This document shows, piece after piece, positions 29,993 through 32,968 of a DNA stretch of 32,968 nucleotides. Source of the stretch: Blastococcus sp. MG754426. Its GTDB lineage: Bacteria; Actinomycetota; Actinomycetes; Mycobacteriales; Geodermatophilaceae. The notes under the pieces were generated by a model, which was not told the DNA's origin, searched no databases, and saw only the letters and a program-made list of their open reading frames with translations. The position numbers and the translations under genes are program-made. The stretch's first letter is position 1, and the number at the start of each line of letters is the position of its first letter. The DNA lies in contig NZ_SSXC01000048.1 of the NCBI RefSeq assembly GCF_021699055.1, forward strand, positions 1 to 32,968, given 5' to 3'.

Positions 29993-31666
29993 GTGCCCCA
30001 GGTCGACGCCGGTCAGCCGCTGTCCCGAGCCGCCCGCCTCGCCGCCACCGCGCTGGCGAAGCGGTGGCGGCTGCCCCGGGCGCTCGGCCCGGCGCGGGTG
30101 CTGCGCGACGTCGCCGTCCCGATGCGCGACGGCGCCTCGCTGCGCGCCGACGTCCACCTCCCGCCCACCGTCGGCCCGCACCCCACCGTGCTGCTGCGCT
30201 CCCCGTACGGTCGCGGCCCGCAGTTCGCCGTGACCATGGCCGTGCCCTACGCCGAGCGCGGCTACGCCGTCGTGCTGCAGAGCGTCCGCGGCACCTTCGG
30301 CTCCGGCGGCGACTTCGCGCCCGTCGTCAACGAGGAGCACGACGGGCAGGACACCGTCGCCTGGCTGCGCGACCAGCCCTGGTTCGACGGGCGGCTGGCG
30401 ACGCTGGGCCCGAGCTACCTCGGCTACACCCAGTGGGCGCTGGCCCTCGACCCGCCGCCGGAGCTCAAGGCGATGGTGCTGCACATCGGCCCGCACGACC
30501 TCGCCCAGGCCGGGCTGGTCGACGGCGCGTTCCAGCTCACCAACCTCGCCATCTGGACCGAGCTCGTCGCCCACCAGGAGCGGTTCGGTGCCATCCGCGG
30601 CACCGCCCGGCTGATGACGGCGGAGCGGCGGCTGGCCCCGCACCTGCACCGGCTGCCGCTGCAGGGTCTGGCCGAGCGGTTCGGCGGCAACCCGGCGCCG
30701 TGGTTCGACGAGTGGCTGGCCCACCCCGACCTCGCCGACCCGTACTGGGACCGCTACCGCGCCACCCCGGCGGTCCACTCGAGCACCGTCCCGACGCTGC
30801 TCGTCGGCGGCTGGCAGGACTGGTTCCTCGAGCAGACGCTCCACCAGTACGCCGTGCTGCGCGACCGCGGCGTCGACGTCGGCCTCACCGTCGGCCCGTG
30901 GGCGCACCTCACCATCGACGCCGCCGTGACGACGCCGGAGAGCCTCGCCTGGCTGAACACCCACCTGCCGGTCGAGGGCACGCAACCGATCCGGCGCCCC
31001 GACCGGGTCCGCGTCCACGTCACCGGGGTGCGCACCTGGCGCGGGATGGACGACTGGCCGCCGCCCACCACCGACCGCACCTGGTACCTCGCCGGGAGCG
31101 GCGCGCTGCGCGACGACCCGCCCGCGGAACCGGACGCGACCAGCTTCCGCCACGACCCCGTGGACCCGACGCCGTCGGTCGGCGGCCGGGTGCTCGCCCG
31201 CAGCGCCGGCCGGCGCGACAACCGCCGGCTCGAGGCGCGCGACGACGTCCGCACCTTCACCACCGCGCCGCTGACGCAGCCGGTCGAGCTGCTCGGCGGC
31301 GCCACGGTCCGGCTGTGCCTGACCTCGGACAACCCGTACGCCGACGTCTTCGTGCGGCTCTGCGACGTGGACCCCCGCGGCCGCTCGGTCAACGTGACCG
31401 ACCGCCTGGTCCGGCTCGACCCGGCCGAGGGCGAGGAGCCGGTCGTGGGCGAGCGGCTGGTCGAGACGACGCTGCCCGACACAGCGCACCGATTCCTCGC
31501 CGGGCACCGCCTGCGCCTGCAGGTCTCCGGCGGCGCCCACCCCCGGTACGCCCGCAACCTCGGCACCGGCGAGCCGCCCGGCCAGGGCACCCATGGGGTG
31601 CCGGTGACCCACCGGATCGGGCACGGCGGGGCGTCGGCGTCGTCGGTCACGCTGCCGCTGGGCTGA
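29993..31666 (+). CDS. CocE/NonD-type alpha/beta hydrolase (X-Pro dipeptidyl-peptidase family)
   Basis: This 557-residue enzyme has the alpha/beta-hydrolase order of cocaine-esterase relatives: VAVPMRDGASLRADVHLP, VLLRSPYGRG, VVLQSVRGTFGSGGDF, then the nucleophile S141 in GPSYLGYTQW. D276 in GGWQDWFLEQTL and H305 in GPWAHLTID complete the triad. The C-terminal third is the jelly-roll domain of this family (TFTTAPLTQPVELLGGATVRLCLTSDNPYADVFVRLCDVD). Hydrolysis of an ester or a peptide after proline is expected; the natural substrate is not clear. GTG 29993 is used because the -10 motif sits eight bases upstream. There is no signal peptide, so it is cytosolic. Confidence 0.9.
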   Translation: MPQVDAGQPLSRAARLAATALAKRWRLPRALGPARVLRDVAVPMRDGASLRADVHLPPTVGPHPTVLLRSPYGRGPQFAVTMAVPYAERGYAVVLQSVRGTFGSGGDFAPVVNEEHDGQDTVAWLRDQPWFDGRLATLGPSYLGYTQWALALDPPPELKAMVLHIGPHDLAQAGLVDGAFQLTNLAIWTELVAHQERFGAIRGTARLMTAERRLAPHLHRLPLQGLAERFGGNPAPWFDEWLAHPDLADPYWDRYRATPAVHSSTVPTLLVGGWQDWFLEQTLHQYAVLRDRGVDVGLTVGPWAHLTIDAAVTTPESLAWLNTHLPVEGTQPIRRPDRVRVHVTGVRTWRGMDDWPPPTTDRTWYLAGSGALRDDPPAEPDATSFRHDPVDPTPSVGGRVLARSAGRRDNRRLEARDDVRTFTTAPLTQPVELLGGATVRLCLTSDNPYADVFVRLCDVDPRGRSVNVTDRLVRLDPAEGEEPVVGERLVETTLPDTAHRFLAGHRLRLQVSGGAHPRYARNLGTGEPPGQGTHGVPVTHRIGHGGASASSVTLPLG

Positions 31667-31784
31667 GCCCCGGACACCCCGGCCGCCCCACTCGTCACAG
31701 CCGACCTGCACCTTCGACGGAGGTCCCGCGAACCGTCGGACCCCGCTCGTAGGCTGGCCCAAACCCTCCACGGAAGGACATGGT

Positions 31785-31958
31785 GTGGGCAAGCACCTGC
31801 TCGACGAGACGGCCGAATTCACGATGCCCCGCCCGGGGCGGCACGCCGCTCCGGACACGGCCGAGCTCGAGGCCACCCAGCGGTTCGACGCGGGCCTGCG
31901 GCAACCGCGCCCCGGCGTCCCCAACCCGCAGTTCGGCAAGGACGCCGAGCAGCGCTGA
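31785..31958 (+). CDS. Small hydrophilic protein of 57 residues
   Basis: Starting from GTG at 31785 the frame reads VGKHLLDETAEFTMPRPGRHAAPDTAEL and ends GVPNPQFGKDAEQR. GGAAGGA lies seven bases upstream, an excellent ribosome site, and TAGGCT (31750-31755) may be its -10. A strong hairpin follows seven bases after the stop. These three signals together support a real gene in a gap otherwise left empty. It has no hydrophobic segment, Cys or known motif; it is polar and likely flexible. Function is not assigned. The overlapping frame from ATG 31780 is Ser/Arg/Pro-rich and runs through the hairpin, so it was rejected. Confidence 0.72.
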   Translation: MGKHLLDETAEFTMPRPGRHAAPDTAELEATQRFDAGLRQPRPGVPNPQFGKDAEQR

Positions 31959-31964
31959 GCGCCG

Positions 31965-31993
31965 CGCCGGGAGCCCCGTGGGGGCTCCCGGCG
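31965..31993. terminator. Strong hairpin between the small gene and the transglycosylase
   Basis: CGCCGGGAGCCCC, loop GTG, then the exact 13-base complement. It sits in the 45-base gap between convergent genes and probably terminates both transcripts. Confidence 0.82.
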
Positions 31994-32003
31994 TGCGACG
32001 CCC

Positions 32004-32968
32004 TCAGGCCGTGCCCTCCGCCGCGATCAGGTCGGTGACCTCCTGCGGCGGCGTCGAGCAGTCGTCGCCCGAGGGCTCCTGCTCCGAGGCCAGCCCCGTG
32101 ACGCCGGCGTCCTCGACCGGGGTGAAGCCCAGCCGGTCGAGGTGGCGGGGCACCCGCGCCTGCGCGTTCAGCACGTGCGAGCGGGACAGCCAGCCCAGGC
32201 CGTCGTCGACCTGGAAGTCCATCCCGCCGCCGGGCGCCCGCTGCACGTGCCCGGGCGAGGGCAGCAGGCCCACGAGCATCACCGCCTCGTCGGCCGACAG
32301 CTCGGCGGGCGGGGAGTCGAAGTAGTACCAGCCGGCCGCGCAGACCCCGTAGATCGTCGGGCCGAACTGCGCGTAGTTGACGTACAGCTCCAGCATCCGG
32401 CGGTCGTCGACGAACGCCGCGAGCTCCACCGCCAGCGCCGCCTCCAGCCCCTTGCGCCAGGCGCTGAGCTCCTGGTTCAGGAACAGGTTCTTCGCCACCT
32501 GCTGCGGGATGGTCGACCCCGACGGGTCCTCCGCGCCGGAGAGGTGCGCCGTCGCGCGGTCCCACAGCGCGTCCCACTCGAAGGCGCCGTCGCGGTAGGG
32601 CAGCTGCGCGTCCTCGTGCGCGATCACCGCGGCGAGGAAGTTCCGCGACACGTGCTCGACCGGCACCGACTGCTGGACCGAGCCCGCGGGGTTGGCCGCC
32701 ATGAACGCCGTCGTCGGCGGGTCCACCCAGCGCAGCGACAGCACGACCAGCGCCTGGACGACGCCCAGCACCGCGAGCACCTTCACGATGCGGCGGACGA
32801 GCCCCCGGCGGCGCCGGGGCGCGCGCAGCCGGCGACGGCGACCGCGCTCGGGTCCGGCCGGCGGGGCCGGCGGCGGGACCGGGGCCTGCGGCGGTGGGTA
32901 CGCCCCGCGCGGCGGCGGGAACGGGCCGCGCTCCGGGGGGAACGGGCCCCGCGGGGGCGGGTAGGACG
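32004..32968 (-). CDS. Monofunctional GT51 peptidoglycan transglycosylase, 5' end beyond window
   Basis: The protein builds glycan strands from lipid II at the outer membrane face. Motifs of GT51: VSRNFLAAVIAHEDAQLPYRDG (catalytic E in the HEDA motif, with a His not Phe-rich context), GSTIPQQVAKNLFL, RKGLEAALAVELAAFVDDRRMLELYVNYAQFG (second conserved E region) and EAVMLVGLLPSPG. There is no transpeptidase domain. A start at GTG 32786 would begin inside the membrane helix (KVLAVLGVVQALVVLSLRW). The frame is in fact open to the window edge with a Pro-rich, then Arg-rich cytoplasmic tail (PPPRGPFPPERG and RGRRRRLRAPRRRRG), so the true start lies beyond position 32968. The proline repeats resemble cytoplasmic tails of other actinobacterial envelope proteins. 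Confidence 0.88.
   Translation of the reverse strand, partial: SYPPPRGPFPPERGPFPPPRGAYPPPQAPVPPPAPPAGPERGRRRRLRAPRRRRGLVRRIVKVLAVLGVVQALVVLSLRWVDPPTTAFMAANPAGSVQQSVPVEHVSRNFLAAVIAHEDAQLPYRDGAFEWDALWDRATAHLSGAEDPSGSTIPQQVAKNLFLNQELSAWRKGLEAALAVELAAFVDDRRMLELYVNYAQFGPTIYGVCAAGWYYFDSPPAELSADEAVMLVGLLPSPGHVQRAPGGGMDFQVDDGLGWLSRSHVLNAQARVPRHLDRLGFTPVEDAGVTGLASEQEPSGDDCSTPPQEVTDLIAAEGTA

Noticed and set aside
31780-32325. Plus-strand frame of 181 codons starting at ATG 31780
   Set aside because: It uses a different frame from the small gene, passes through the strong terminator hairpin and is antisense to the transglycosylase; its composition is Ser/Arg/Pro-biased.
1-32968. tRNA, rRNA or attachment-site duplication bordering the island
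   Set aside because: No cloverleaf-like sequence or paired direct repeat could be recognised by eye at either border of the accessory block.

Overview
The DNA is very GC-rich, uses many GTG starts, has short or overlapping gene junctions and several start codons that sit only 6-8 bases after a TANNNT -10 hexamer (likely leaderless mRNAs). The gene families (DUF3048, PASTA anchor protein, DUF6308, response regulator/thioredoxin-reductase fusion, Pro/Arg-rich GT51 transglycosylase) point to an actinobacterium. My best guess is Geodermatophilaceae or a close relative; the family-level call is an inference from overall resemblance, not a search.

Layout. Positions 1-1277 hold an IS3-family element whose orfA end is deleted and fused into a DUF4268 nuclease-like gene (1255-1743). 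That gene is preceded by a second PD-(D/E)xK-like gene (to 2897) and a divergent DUF6308 gene (3177-3860). From 3895 to 9207 lies the most interesting unit. A five-gene minus-strand operon encodes an ADP-ribosylglycohydrolase/phosphatase fusion, a small Cys/His-tailed protein, a candidate arginine-type ADP-ribosyltransferase (R-S-ExE motifs), a SpoT-like HD hydrolase and an unknown protein. It is divergent from an NrtR-like Nudix/winged-helix regulator whose own Nudix box is degenerate. Two tandem 22-bp inverted repeats lie exactly between the regulator and the operon. I read this as an ADP-ribose-sensing ADP-ribosylation locus, possibly a toxin-antitoxin or defence module.

Next come an endonuclease/exonuclease/phosphatase-fold protein whose C-terminal Cys/His tail resembles that of the small operon protein (9309-10547), a PD-(D/E)xK nuclease (10577-11476) and a three-gene operon headed by a membrane-anchored P-loop GTPase (11827-13735). 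A more ordinary stretch follows: thioesterase, zinc-ribbon protein and membrane-anchored matrixin-like protease (13968-16625). A second nuclease block then has a NERD-helicase next to a DUF6884/GIY-YIG fusion (16786-19770) and another DUF6308 gene (19858-20643).

From about 20.9 kb to the end the genes look chromosomal: PASTA-like anchor protein, VapBC, a decayed NUDIX copy, DUF3048 protein, zinc alcohol dehydrogenase, an AbiE-like nucleotidyltransferase toxin with HTH partner, an intact NUDIX hydrolase, a DUF2238-like membrane protein, a response-regulator/thioredoxin-reductase fusion lacking the CxxC, a CocE-type hydrolase, an unlisted 57-residue protein and a GT51 transglycosylase running off the right edge. 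The left 20 kb therefore behaves like a defence/accessory island bordered by an insertion sequence, and the right 12 kb like core genome with two toxin-antitoxin pairs.
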